Assembly (NCBI GenBank): GCA_963693285.1
Contig: OY848928.1
Location: 3,968,501-4,032,500 of the forward strand
Direction of reading: 5' to 3'
Origin: Xestospongia muta
Taxonomy: Eukaryota; Porifera; Demospongiae; Haplosclerida; Petrosiidae
Length of the DNA: 64,000 nucleotides
Shown: positions 1 to 10,897 of the stretch, piece by piece
How the letters are laid out: every line of letters begins with the position of its first letter
How positions within the stretch are numbered: the stretch's first letter is position 1
Notes under the pieces: model-generated
The model's input: only the letters and a program-made list of their open reading frames with translations
Told to the model about the DNA's origin: nothing
Database searches by the model: none
Made by a program: the position numbers and the translations under genes

Positions 1-1
1 T

Positions 2-3000
2 TACACTCTCTTCAGTCTGGTTCAGATTATTCATATGTTTTGGTAAAGATTCATTGGTTGATTGTCTTTGACATCTTTTACTACATTTTAACACCTTGTA
101 AATATGGTATATGATGATGACCCAAAATAATAAGAATAAAACACCAGTCAATATGAATCCAGTAAATACAAAGAACGCAATATCTTCATTTCTTGACAAA
201 ATTATTATAGCTATCACTATATGACCTAAAACACCATTTGTCATCACAATCAAATCCAAAATGTTCACTGCTTGACTACGAAATGGTCTTATATATGCTT
301 GCACCATAACAAAAATAGCTAAAAGAATAGCTTCTATAAATATAAGGTACTCGTATGGATATCCTGTAGATGTAGACGCAAAAATACATATAATGAAGAG
401 ATACCAGAGTCGAATACCAAACCAACATCGCCATTTATCCTTGTATGCTCCAAAGTGTGCATCAAGAAATGGTCTCATTTTGTTCACCCATTTATATTTG
501 GACATAAATGGAAGAACAGTTAGCAATATAGTGTATGGAAGGATGACAAATAAAAGGAAGAAAAGAGCTGTCACACATAAAAAACAATGTCCTACATCTT
601 TAAAATAAAGTATGTTTCCATCAAGAAACCATCTAATTGTTTTCTCAGTAGAGGTTTCTACAGTGACAAATGTCCATGCATCTACAATAGCATTTACTAC
701 TTTGGCATAAGATAAGAAAACTAGAGTAGCCAACACTTGTACTGAATAGTGAGAAGTATGTCTTGCCAGTTTAGTTGAGTATCTACTAAGTTGTATGAAC
801 ACAAAGACTATCACAATAAGATATAATGGAAAAGCAAACTGTAAAAATGTTTTAACTATTTCTGTCATGCCATCATAAAAGCACAAAGGAAAACCGAGGT
901 TAAGACTGCAAAGATTTAACCAGACAAATAAAATTTTGGCTGGAAGAAAAGTAATTTGACCAATATTCACACTGTTTATAGTTGCAAAGACATTAGCATA
1001 GAATATTATGCTTGTAATTGTACCAGTAGCAATACTGATACGTAATACAAACAAGATTATGACCAGTAATACTCCAAGAAAGCCAAATGCTACTAAAGTA
1101 AACAACCAATAGTTAGAACATTTAAGACATTCCCTGTCTCCAAAGACAACACTATAATTGGCTCTACAACTTCCACACACTACACCATTTCTATTACCAC
1201 GACATGCGTCAAAATCAATAATTGTTGTGGTCATGTTAAATCCAGTACTACAATAATTATAAGGACAGTTGTCAGACACTGCAGTTACATTACTATCAGG
1301 TATTAGACCAACCCATTTGTCCAAAGGTAGTGTAACACTACCAATATCAAGATTGCATGATATACCATACCTCTCCAGCAAAGGTGAGCAAATGCAAACA
1401 TTTCTTGATAACTCAAAACCAGAGGGACAGTCATCCATGTATACTTTTATGTAGACTGATGGAGGAAAATGTACTGGTGATAGCATCAGTGTACCAGACC
1501 TTTGTGTCTGATTAGTAAATATGTTAAATGGTAACACATTACATTTTGTTGCTAGAGTCTGTTCAATAACTTGGTCAGATCTAATAAACCATGAATTATC
1601 AAAAATTGAGTATACAGCACCATATGTTGGGTTGAAGATTGAATCCACAGACAAAATACTAAAATTAAAAGTTTTCCCTGGATAGATAGTTATATTTATT
1701 GTCTTATCATTGATGCATTGAGGGCCTTTTCTTTCAGTTTCATTACATATGCAGAGAGTAGTTGGGACTGATGACACATCTAAATTACTTGTAATGTTAA
1801 ACACTTGTTGATACAAGTCTGGTAACTTTAAGGGATCTATGATAAAATTGGTACTAGGAACTTGAGAACAATTGTAAATAGGATGTCCAAATAAGGAATG
1901 TCCAGTTAACATAGCACTGTTATCAATAAAGGATAAGTTAATATCAGGAGGTGGATATGTAGTGTAAATAAACTGTTTCTCCATTTGAAACTGAATAGCA
2001 CAATCAGATCTGAACTTTTTCTCATCTACTATATAAATAGCTCCACCTGCTGTGTAAACAGTGTTTCGAATAAATTTCACATTGAGTCTTTGAGTAAAAT
2101 AAATAGTTGAATCAGATAACAATCTGAGTGCGGCTCCAACAACTGCATTATTGTCAATAAATTCTATGTAACCATATAAATAGAGGTTACATGATGAACA
2201 GAATATTGCACTACCTCTGTTATTAGTGAACATTGTCTCTTTTGGTTTGAGACCATAAAGATTGACTTCCTTAAATTGTTGAAGTGAAATAACACTGTTT
2301 GCTGATGGAGACAATGCACCATTGTCATGTGCTTTAATGGCATATAATTGAAGTATAGTATTTTCACTACAAAAAGAGCCCTTACATTCAATATGCATAC
2401 AATCCCCAGTGACATAAGCTTCATTGTTATAACAGGAAACGTTTTTTAATAATAGATTATAGATATTTGAATTAGATATTTGTATAGTAAGCCCAGATCC
2501 AACTTGAGCACCTCTATGAGCCTGGAACACACTGTTAGTAATAGTAACAATAGGTTCATTAGTTATATCTTGAACAACAGTATCAATTAAAACAGTTAAT
2601 CCTAGTCCTTGGCTTCTATAGGAACCTCCTTTATTACTAGAGAATATACATTGATTATACAAAGCTGAAAATGATGTTCCTTGTATTATAACTGAAGTAG
2701 CTCCACCAATATTGTTAACAAAGTAGGTATTGTTTACATACAGTCTCAGTGGTGCAGTAAAATTGATAGAATAGATCGAAAGTCCACCAGCATGAGAAAA
2801 GATGACATCAGGATATTGTTGAGTTCTGTCCAATTTATAATTGTTAGGTGGATTGTTTTTATTAAAAGAGATGTTTGCACTGTTGATGATCACTACAATA
2901 TCATTATCACTAGCTACTTGTCCATTATATATTATGAATACTCCAGAACCTGAACAAAAATGACTACCAACATTAGAACAAGGATTAACTTCCTGAACAT

Positions 3001-3592
3001 TTTGTTCATACAAACCAGAATTAGTTATTATAATCTTATCAAGTTGTACTAGCTCAAGTACATTGACAGCTAAAACAGCATATCCAAAATATTCCACTAT
3101 AGTTATATCATGTAATCTGACATTAGTTGAGTTAAGAAACAACAGAACTGTCTGTAGTTCATGCAACGATTGATTTGTGCTAGTCCTGTTGAAGTTATAA
3201 AGTAATCTTTCATCAATTATTCCACCACAGTTCATAAATACAATGTTAGAGAGGGTCAAATTTGTACCAGAGACAAAGACAAAACCTCGACTTGTAAATG
3301 ACCTTTCTACTGACCTTTTACAGGTCACAATAGCAGGGTCATTGGGTGTCTCTGAAGTTATCAATAGATTATGTACATTGTTAAGTGTACATGATGTTCC
3401 ATTAGAGATTGTATGATTACCATTTGAGAGTAGAAGAGTGGTATCATTTAAAGATATAGAGGATTTATTACAGAGATAATATTCAAGAGTAGATTCCTGT
3501 CCTGTAGGTTGAACAATGATGACATTTTTGGCTGTAGCAGTCCATACAGTAAAAAGGAGACCAATGAAGACAAACTGTAAGAACATAGACAT
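2..3592 (-). CDS. Large receptor-like membrane protein: extracellular beta-helix-like region plus multi-pass membrane domain (3' end outside window)
   Basis: One uninterrupted reading frame runs from the ATG at 3592-3590 to the window edge (about 1197 codons, no stop seen), so the C-terminus is missing. Residues 1-21 (MSMFLQFVFIGLLFTVWTATA) look like a cleavable signal peptide. Residues about 22-600 are rich in N-glycosylation sequons and short Asn/Val/Ile-rich strands such as ITNSGLY and FINNIGGA, typical of right-handed beta-helix or Chlamydia PMP-like repeats. Cys-rich segments follow (CICN, CICSPLLERYGISC, CRGNRNGVVCGSC near residue 795), then at least eight hydrophobic spans between residues about 820 and 1170. 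The beta-helix plus multi-TM layout is read from the sequence. A cell-surface sensor or adhesion role is inference; I do not recognise a named family. Confidence 0.8.
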   Translation of the reverse strand, partial: MSMFLQFVFIGLLFTVWTATAKNVIIVQPTGQESTLEYYLCNKSSISLNDTTLLLSNGNHTISNGTSCTLNNVHNLLITSETPNDPAIVTCKRSVERSFTSRGFVFVSGTNLTLSNIVFMNCGGIIDERLLYNFNRTSTNQSLHELQTVLLFLNSTNVRLHDITIVEYFGYAVLAVNVLELVQLDKIIITNSGLYEQNVQEVNPCSNVGSHFCSGSGVFIIYNGQVASDNDIVVIINSANISFNKNNPPNNYKLDRTQQYPDVIFSHAGGLSIYSINFTAPLRLYVNNTYFVNNIGGATSVIIQGTSFSALYNQCIFSSNKGGSYRSQGLGLTVLIDTVVQDITNEPIVTITNSVFQAHRGAQVGSGLTIQISNSNIYNLLLKNVSCYNNEAYVTGDCMHIECKGSFCSENTILQLYAIKAHDNGALSPSANSVISLQQFKEVNLYGLKPKETMFTNNRGSAIFCSSCNLYLYGYIEFIDNNAVVGAALRLLSDSTIYFTQRLNVKFIRNTVYTAGGAIYIVDEKKFRSDCAIQFQMEKQFIYTTYPPPDINLSFIDNSAMLTGHSLFGHPIYNCSQVPSTNFIIDPLKLPDLYQQVFNITSNLDVSSVPTTLCICNETERKGPQCINDKTINITIYPGKTFNFSILSVDSIFNPTYGAVYSIFDNSWFIRSDQVIEQTLATKCNVLPFNIFTNQTQRSGTLMLSPVHFPPSVYIKVYMDDCPSGFELSRNVCICSPLLERYGISCNLDIGSVTLPLDKWVGLIPDSNVTAVSDNCPYNYCSTGFNMTTTIIDFDACRGNRNGVVCGSCRANYSVVFGDRECLKCSNYWLFTLVAFGFLGVLLVIILFVLRISIATGTITSIIFYANVFATINSVNIGQITFLPAKILFVWLNLCSLNLGFPLCFYDGMTEIVKTFLQFAFPLYLIVIVFVFIQLSRYSTKLARHTSHYSVQVLATLVFLSYAKVVNAIVDAWTFVTVETSTEKTIRWFLDGNILYFKDVGHCFLCVTALFFLLFVILPYTILLTVLPFMSKYKWVNKMRPFLDAHFGAYKDKWRCWFGIRLWYLFIICIFASTSTGYPYEYLIFIEAILLAIFVMVQAYIRPFRSQAVNILDLIVMTNGVLGHIVIAIIILSRNEDIAFFVFTGFILTGVLFLLFWVIIIYHIYKVLKCSKRCQRQSTNESLPKHMNNLNQTEESV

Positions 3593-3984
3593 TGTAACAA
3601 ACTACAACACTTTGTAAATCAATAATTCCTTAATAGTCTAGCTTATTAAAAACTATGAAATGTCATGTGATATATATATAGTACATTATATGTATGGGTT
3701 GACTTGTGACCTGATTTACAATAAGGGACCATTTGTGTGAAATGGGACCACTGTTAAAACATCTCAAAAACAGTCTTTCATACACACAGTTGCTATATAT
3801 ACACAACTATTAATGGTAAATATGTGTATACAAAACAGTTTTTTGATGTGAATAAAATATGAATGTTAAAAGCGAAATTATACCCAAGTTAATTTGTAAT
3901 TGAAAAATTGTTTTCTTGCATTTTAAATCTTGAAAAATAAGAGAACAAGGAAAGATGTAATTCCTTTATTAATCATGAGAGGAT
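3593..3984. other. Intergenic, AT-rich
   Basis: This is the upstream flank of the membrane-protein gene. It contains only AT-rich sequence, a short TA run near 3671-3681 and no coding signal that I can support. Confidence 0.5.
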
Positions 3985-4990
3985 GAAGGTACATTTCATA
4001 AAACATTAGTACAAAGGCATCATCTGAAGTCTCATCTAGCTAATTTTTTTAGAAATGGGTGGAGACAAATGATGATAGACTCCACCTTTTGACTCATACC
4101 AACTCTTGGAATGTGAAACAGTGTTATCAGTATTTGACACATTAGGTGTTAAGATTGATGTAAGTCCTTTGATAAACTTCAAATTATTTTGGACAAGAAA
4201 AGAGTTAGTTGAGGTTTTATCAAGTCAATAGATTCATTGTTCTCCAATTCCGTTTCTCCTGTTCCTAGATAGAGTATGAGGCCAATGTTTCTACCATCTC
4301 ATACATGAATGTCGTGTAAAGCATGTTCAGTTGGATTAATAGTCAAAACACAATCATCAACATACTTTCCTTCAAATGAGGAAAAATAAAGACCTGCACT
4401 AGAAGCTCGACATGCCTTCCATTACCTGGATCTCCACAATAGTTAGTGATCCTAATAAGCTGGGGTGGGTCCTTCTCTGTTAATGTTGTTGCAATGAGGA
4501 CTTTAGGATCAGTGATATCTTGAAAGTTGTGGTTCCTAATGAGCTTCTGAGCAAATCGTATGTTGGTTCATCATAGAGTTACTTACCAGGTAATAACATG
4601 ATGACGATTGTGTACAACAGCTCTCATAAGATAGTGAGTATTACAGTTATTGTGACTCGTACATAAAGTTACCAAAGAACCAACACTGGTTCCAGTATAC
4701 CAGTTGAAATAATGACGTATCTCTAGGTCAGAATTATTATCTAACTAACACCCTCATTCTTTGTTCTATATATATGATATAGCATGTAACCAACTATTGG
4801 ACCATATGACCCTTCTCGTCAAGACTAAGTAACATGACTTCATTGAGTGGACAAGATGGATCATGATTCAAAAGTTTGGACTGTAATTGGTCATCATTTT
4901 CAGAGGCCTTCTCATCACAGTCAATCCATCTTTGGGTCATGGTAATCATTTACTTTACTGATTGGAACATGGTCATCATTATACTCCTCT
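3985..4990 (-). pseudogene. Decayed copy of the neighbouring patatin (iPLA2-like) domain
   Basis: Reading along the plus strand, this stretch matches the patatin exon at 5330-6200 block by block and in the same order. Shared blocks include the segment ending in cttccttcaaatgagg (4366-4381 versus about 5700-5712), the 'agttagtgat' block near 4441 and the 'cagttgaaataatgacgtat' block near 4701. Numerous small insertions and deletions and stops separate the blocks, and no long frame survives. It is best read as a tandem duplicate of the downstream part of the iPLA2-like gene that has lost coding capacity. A diverged functional paralogue with unrecognised introns is less likely. Confidence 0.7.
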
Positions 4991-5241
4991 AAAATCATCT
5001 CTAATGAAGTACTATAACCAGTCTAATATCTGATCCCTTCCCTTACCTGCGAATCACTATGAAGGACGAGACAGTAGCGAATAACTACAAAGACTTTATA
5101 CAACCTTTGCTAGATTATTTAGTACTATATACAAAGTGCAGTCACAGTCCTCACCTACTATATTAATTACCAGTCCCACCTTAAAACACATCTGACAATA
5201 ATGTTCATTAACTCAATAAACAAAATAGATCTGCATTTATT

Positions 5242-7860
5242 TTAGTGTCTTTTGGGTCCTAGTTCAAGCAGAGAGGTAGCTATTGTGTTTATTTCTTTCT
5301 CAATTTCTAAGCAGTACAGGTAACACTCGTAGAACATGAGAACAAATGCATCATCTTTAATAGCATCAAGAGCTAAACCCTTTGAAATTGGCGGTGAAAG
5401 ACGATGGTATTGAGCACCAGCCATTTCACAACAGAACTTGGAATGGCTACTAGTAACATGGGTATTTGTTGCATTAGCAGTCAGTATTGCTTTTACTCCA
5501 CGTAAGTACTTTGCATCTGAAGTACCAAAAGACAGAAAATGTGAATGTTTGGGTATAATACTAGGAACAGGGGAACAACCCACATCACCTGTACCCAATG
5601 AAAGCACAAGTTTGACTCTTCGCTTGTCATAGGAATGGATATCGTGTAATGCATGTAGAGTAGAATCTGAAGTCATCATCCCACTGGTATCAATATATTT
5701 CCCTTCAAATGAGGGAAAAAAAGTTGGTACAGCTGATGAAGCACGAGCTGCTTCCCATAATTTCCAAGACCTTCCATTCTCTTGATCTTCACGATAATTA
5801 GTGATGAAAACAAGTGAAGGAGGGTTTCGATCTGCCTGGGTTGTCGTCACGAGGACTTTTGGATCTGTGACACTTGTGACATCATCATCACCAAGATATT
5901 GTTGGCAATAATGCTCAATGGAAGAGCTGGAGTATACACGACGTCCTGCAAAGATTTGATCACGGTTACTGACAATGACTGACATCAAAGAATTTGTTGT
6001 GGCATTCTTATGGCTCATACTCAATGCAAACAATGAACTAAAACTAGTACCAACAAACCAATTGAAATAATAACATATTTGTAAATCAGGATCACCAGAT
6101 AACAACCTCATTTTTCGCTCAATCTGATACAATAAGTAGGCAGCAACGACAGTTTGAGTGCCTCCTCCATCAAATGAAAGAAGCACAACATAATCGTCAT
6201 CTTTCTCCGACACTGTTGGTGTTTTAGAATGTACTTCATTCTCTTCCACTTCTTCACTTTCTGCAGTTCCTTCCTCTCTATCTTGTTCATTTTCAGTTAA
6301 AGTAACAGTAGCCTCGACTACTTCCTGCAAACTAGAATCTTTACCTTCTTTCTGCGAACGTTCTTCTCTGCCATTATCCCCTAATGCAAGTCCACCAAGA
6401 CTCACACCAAAATGTCCCTCTCTTCTTAGCTGGGCAACTTTCTCCATCACAGCGACACGTTCCTCAATTCCATCTCCCTCTCTTTCTTTAGCTATATCAA
6501 TTGGTGTCTTACCCTCAGCATCAGTCACTGTTAGATCAGCATCAAAGGCAAGTAGTAACTTAATAACAGATACATTACAGAGAACAGCAGCAATATGTAA
6601 AGCAGTCATTCCCTTGACTGGATCCTGATAGTTAGGATCAGCACCATCAACTAAGAGATAATGGATGCTACGTACACATTTCTTTCTAACAGCTAACATG
6701 ATAGGGGTGACTGCTCCTAACTCAAAGGAGTAAACTTTAACACTACTTCTACGATGCTCCTGGAAATAAAAACACAATGTATAAATGAACACTGTTACTT
6801 TAGTATGTTTTAGGTCTTACCTTGTTAGAAGATTTAAAAGTAATAAGTTCTTCAGATGCTACACTCAAAGATGAAACACTGGGTTGTTTCCTAACAGACA
6901 CAGCTACAGATCGACGTCGTGCATTTAAAACAGTTGAAAAGCCATCTCTATTTGATCGACTAATGTATTCCTGGTACTTTTTATTAGGAAGGGAACTACG
7001 TAACATTGCCAAAGTTTCTCTGAGTCGTTCATGACTGTGTTGAACAGCTAGATGAACCAGAGTAGTGCCAGTGATTGGATCACCAAGTATCAACTCAACG
7101 TTATTTTGTAATGGTGATTTCAACACAGCTATCACATTCAATTCAGATGCATGATGTAGTAGAGAACGTTCATTCAATCTTGACTTAATCAGTGAATTCC
7201 AATGGTCTTTATGCTGTGGTGCAGTCTTCATTATATAATCACTCATTACCTTAGGTAGCTCATGTACTGACTTAGGTACTGGAAGGATCAAGGCTTTTAA
7301 AAGAGCTTCAGAAAGCGACACTGCAGCTATGGGCTGTAGAATGCATTGTACTTCTTGTAAAGCTACTTCCACTTTCTGCTTATGTTTAGAAGAGTACAAT
7401 TTGTATACATGCACACCTTCTCTGCTGTCATCAGAGCTCTTCAATTCTATGAGAAGGGAGTATCGTCTACGAGAAGGGGCAGTGGAACGTTTTGATAACC
7501 TCTTCACAGGTTTCCAAGCAAACAAAAGATTAATGGGGCATTCATGAACTTTATAGCTCAGTTCAGTGTCTACATCTTCTAGTAGGTCATCTAGTAATTC
7601 ATCTTCGTTTGTTGATTTCTCAGTTTCAATTTCTGTAACAGCTCGTCGATAGATAACCTTTAGTCCCCGTCCAAAGTCACCATACAATTTGACATAGTAT
7701 GGGTTAAAACTACCATAGTATTTAACTGTATATGGCATTGTACCTGCCTGCAGAAATGTATTATGAAATATAGAGCAATAACGCTGTAATTATCTCCTAC
7801 CTTTATGTTGTTGTTGATTACAGAGCTGCTCCACCCAAGTTTGAATTTAATAGAATTCAT
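5242..7860 (-). CDS. Ankyrin-patatin protein, group VI iPLA2-like (possibly catalytically impaired)
   Basis: The model has three exons: 7801-7860, 6821-7747 and 5242-6759. The introns are 53 and 61 bp with gtagga/ctgcag and gtaaga/ttccag borders, all phase 0, giving about 834 aa; vertebrate PLA2G6 is about 806 aa. The N-terminal half is PLA2G6-like in layout. Ankyrin repeats are seen at residues about 345-420 (TALHIAAVLCNVSVIKLLL, then ADLTVTDAEGKTPIDIA). A charged linker leads to a patatin fold near residue 520 onward. The oxyanion loop keeps DGGG, and the nucleophile elbow reads GTSFS where the family has GTSTG. The catalytic Asp motif reads YIDTSG where the family has DGG. Ser and Asp are therefore present but their glycines are replaced. 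Family members hydrolyse phospholipid acyl chains; whether this one does is uncertain. Confidence 0.85.
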
Positions 7861-8190
7861 TAGTTTTTAAATAAAGCTAATTTTAAATTAATTCTAGCGT
7901 TTTACTTATACAAACTTTCAAACGACATTATTCAAATATCTATCTCTAATGAAAACTTCATTGATACAAGGTTTAATCAAAACTTCATTGATTTACAAGG
8001 TTATATATATACTTGTATGTGTGTATGTGTGGCATACTGCAAAATATGAGACAACAGGTTGAAATTGATTATAATATCTATGAAAATTATTGAATCGTTT
8101 TTGTCTTAATTGAAAAGCTACAGTGAAGGATCTCACTCCTAACAGAACCACTAAATAAAACTAAAATCTAAAAGATACAACATTATTTCT
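7861..8190. other. Intergenic spacer between iPLA2-like and KDSR genes
   Basis: This 330-bp AT-rich stretch lies upstream of the iPLA2-like start and downstream of the KDSR stop. It holds a short TA/GT run near 8003-8030. I see no gene or recognisable site. Confidence 0.5.
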
Positions 8191-10749
8191 TTAGTTGTTC
8201 TTCTTAAGGTGTCGAGCTACAATCCTATTGAATTGGAACAGATAGCCAAGAGCAACAAATCGAAAGAGACCCATTAAAACTATCTAAATTAAAAAATGTC
8301 AATGACTACACAATGTAATGTTATTTACACGCACTGACCTCTGTAAGTACTTCCAACATTGATGAAGCTGGAGCTGTACCTGCTGTCAATATCTTTAACA
8401 TAAACCCATCAAATCCATGATGTATGGCATACTGTTGTCTCTCAATACCAGTCAGTATCTAATAAAAAAGTAATTAATAGCTTACAAATAAATCTATTAC
8501 AATCAAATGAGAATAAAAATAAAATTACACAATTTAGTAATATAAAGAGCATACAATTAGCTCAATTGAAATATGAAGAGTTGTAAACTCAATCCATTAG
8601 CCATTATTAGTCTCCAGTAATAACAGGGGGCTGAGGGGGAGGCGGGAGGGGTGATTTGTGTCCCCTCCCACTAATTGTGGATGAGGGAAACACACATGCT
8701 CTCAAGTTTGAGTACACTACAGTTATACAGTCATTTATTGACTGTACTAACTATTATCAAATATTTAAATCCATATAATTGCCCCTCCTCTCATTCCTAT
8801 GTATTTTTCCACTTCACTATATAATATACTGATATTAGCGCAAGAGAAAATCAGTTTTTATGATGACTAGTTTGTCTACATGTTAGAGGGACAACCCAAA
8901 GAAAGAACAGTAGTGCTGATATAACGATGATAAGAACACACCTCTTTAGCAATTTGCTCTGGTTTCAAGACTGTTCCATAAGAAGCAAGCTCCTTTATCA
9001 TGGGAGTACGATATTGGGCTTCATCATGTAACTGAGGGGTATCTAGAAACAATACATACTATTAATATATCTGAGGAATATCTAGAAACAATACATACTA
9101 TTGACATATCTGAGGGGTATCTAGAAACAATACATACTATTAATATATCTGAGGAATATCTAGAAACAACACATACCATTAATATATCTAACTTACCAGT
9201 ATCAGGAGGAAAAGAAATACTAACATGAATGTTATAAGGTTGAAGTTCCATTGCAAGAACTTCAGCTAGTCCTCTCAAAGCAAACTTAGAAGAGCCATAA
9301 GCACTGTAACCATAAAAAGGAAACTAAAGAAACAAATCACAAAATATTATATTTTATTTGCTAAAAACCTGTCCGGCTTGAGAGTCTATAAAAACAATAT
9401 GACCAGTTTGTCTCTCTTTCATTGTAGGCAGAACAGCTCGAGTCACAGCAACACTGCCCATTACATTTGTATTAAACAGAGACTGTGGAGATATATATAT
9501 ATGTAATTATATAATGTAGCTCAAGTTGTCTATAATATGTAATGCATACAAAGAGACATTAGCAATACTCAAATGAGGTTACCATAGTTATGAGTTACCT
9601 GGAATACTTCACGACTTGTTTCAAGTAATGATGCTGTGTGAGTGATACCAGCTGAATTAACAACAACATCTACTGGAGGCGAGTCTGATAAGGCCTGAAA
9701 ATATGGAAAGAAAACTGATGACCAAAATAACGACAATGAGTCCATTTGTTTATCGTTTTGTCTTTCCTCTAAGTCCATCCATCCATCCATCCATCCATCC
9801 ATCCATCCATCCATCCATCCATCTGTCCGTCCATCCATCCATCCATTCATCCATCCATTATCCATTCATGGTCCATCTATTATACATACATCTCTTATTT
9901 TAGTCTCAGCATCAGTGTCACCAACATCAACAGATATAATATCAACAGTTTGATTATTACAAAAAGAAGTCAACTCTTGTTTAACAGAGTGTAGCTTCTC
10001 CTAAAATGGACAAAAGAAAACAAGTAATCTCATTATAGAACATTGCTTTTGAATAATATAATATGATACTTGATTATTTTGGGTATAGCAGTTACTTATA
10101 AAAATATACATAGTTGCTTTAAAGTTTACAATATAGATAATACCACTATCATTACAAAATTATATAAAGCTTATTAAATGTTTTTGTCAAAGCAAACATG
10201 CTAATGATCATATTTCAAATCACTACTACCTTCTTGTCTCAGGTGGGAGGAGGAGGAGGGATATGTGTGTGTGTGTGTGTGTGTGGGAGGGAACATGAAT
10301 CTAGTATTACTAGTTTTCTGATAATGGGCATGCGTGGACAACTTTTAAAGCTGTCTACCCTAATATCAACTAGCCTCTCCCACCAAAGTTCTATAGTGGG
10401 AGGGGCTGGCTACACAGGAAACTGTTGCATTTCTATAGAAAATACGCAAGGGTGTGGACATTTCGAACCTTGTTTCGAGCTACAAGTGTCACATGACTGG
10501 TTCCTCGTTGTAAGGCTTCCCTGGCAACAGCTTTACCAATACCACTAGAGCCTCCAGTCACCTGAAAATAGATTCAAAATTGACAAAAGGTCAATAATAA
10601 TCCCGACTATAATTGAATGGTGTGCCACTCACTAGTATGTGTTTTCCCTTAACCGAATATTTCTTCCTAGCAGCTACCGAGTAAAGTATAACGAAAATGA
10701 GTAGAATTACTACCCCACAAATCGTACAAGTACACACACAGAACTCCAT
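8191..10749 (-). CDS. KDSR: 3-ketodihydrosphingosine reductase (short-chain dehydrogenase)
   Basis: Nine exons rebuilt by frame: 10633-10749, 10469-10561, 9890-10000, 9599-9694, 9369-9482, 9197-9323, 8942-9042, 8339-8458, 8191-8283. They give 323 aa, against about 332 in human. An N-terminal membrane anchor (residues 10-25) precedes the Rossmann motif TGGSSGIG. Next come LVARN, the NSAG motif and the catalytic YGSSK tetrad segment in [23 protein letters not shown] is also family-typical. The C-terminus has a hydrophobic segment and ends in KKNN, which fits a dilysine (KKxx) ER-retrieval signal. The family reduces 3-ketodihydrosphingosine to dihydrosphingosine with NADPH on the cytosolic face of the ER. 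Intron 6 carries a 39-bp minisatellite and intron 3 a tetranucleotide repeat. Confidence 0.93.
9042..9190. repeat. 39-bp minisatellite in a KDSR intron, about 4 units
   Basis: The hexamer tctaga recurs at 9042, 9081, 9120 and 9159, exactly 39 bp apart, within units reading roughly tctagaaacaatacatac...tgagg. On the minus strand the last unit contains the real splice acceptor and first exon bases (ctag|ATACCCCTCAG), so the acceptor itself has been amplified. Confidence 0.9.
9773..9868. repeat. ATCC/GGAT tetranucleotide microsatellite
   Basis: This is a nearly pure (CATC)n tract interrupted by a few substitutions, inside KDSR intron 3 (between exons 9890-10000 and 9599-9694). It creates spurious Asp/Gly/Trp-rich or Ser/Ile/His-rich reading frames on the two strands. 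Confidence 0.95.
10264..10285. repeat. (GT)n microsatellite
   Basis: A run of eleven GT dinucleotides lies in KDSR intron 2, next to a G-rich segment (gtgggaggaggaggaggg). Confidence 0.9.
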
Positions 10750-10897
10750 TTTAGAGAGATATAAACCACACCTTTTTATTGCAAAAAATGAAACTTGTTG
10801 ATTTAGAAATAATAATTCTAGTTACAAAAAAATAAAACACTAATTGTTTTGCTAGAACAAATTTTAACTGAACTAATCAATTTACAATTAAAATAAT

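Noticed and set aside
9024..9278. Repetitive minus-strand frame with [12 protein letters not shown] repeats
   Set aside because: It is the 39-bp intronic minisatellite, which is a multiple of three and so gives an artificial repeat protein after the KDSR exon.
9569..9903. Coding frames through the ATCC repeat on both strands
   Set aside because: They are low-complexity products of the tetranucleotide repeat inside KDSR intron 3; only 9599-9694 is a true exon.
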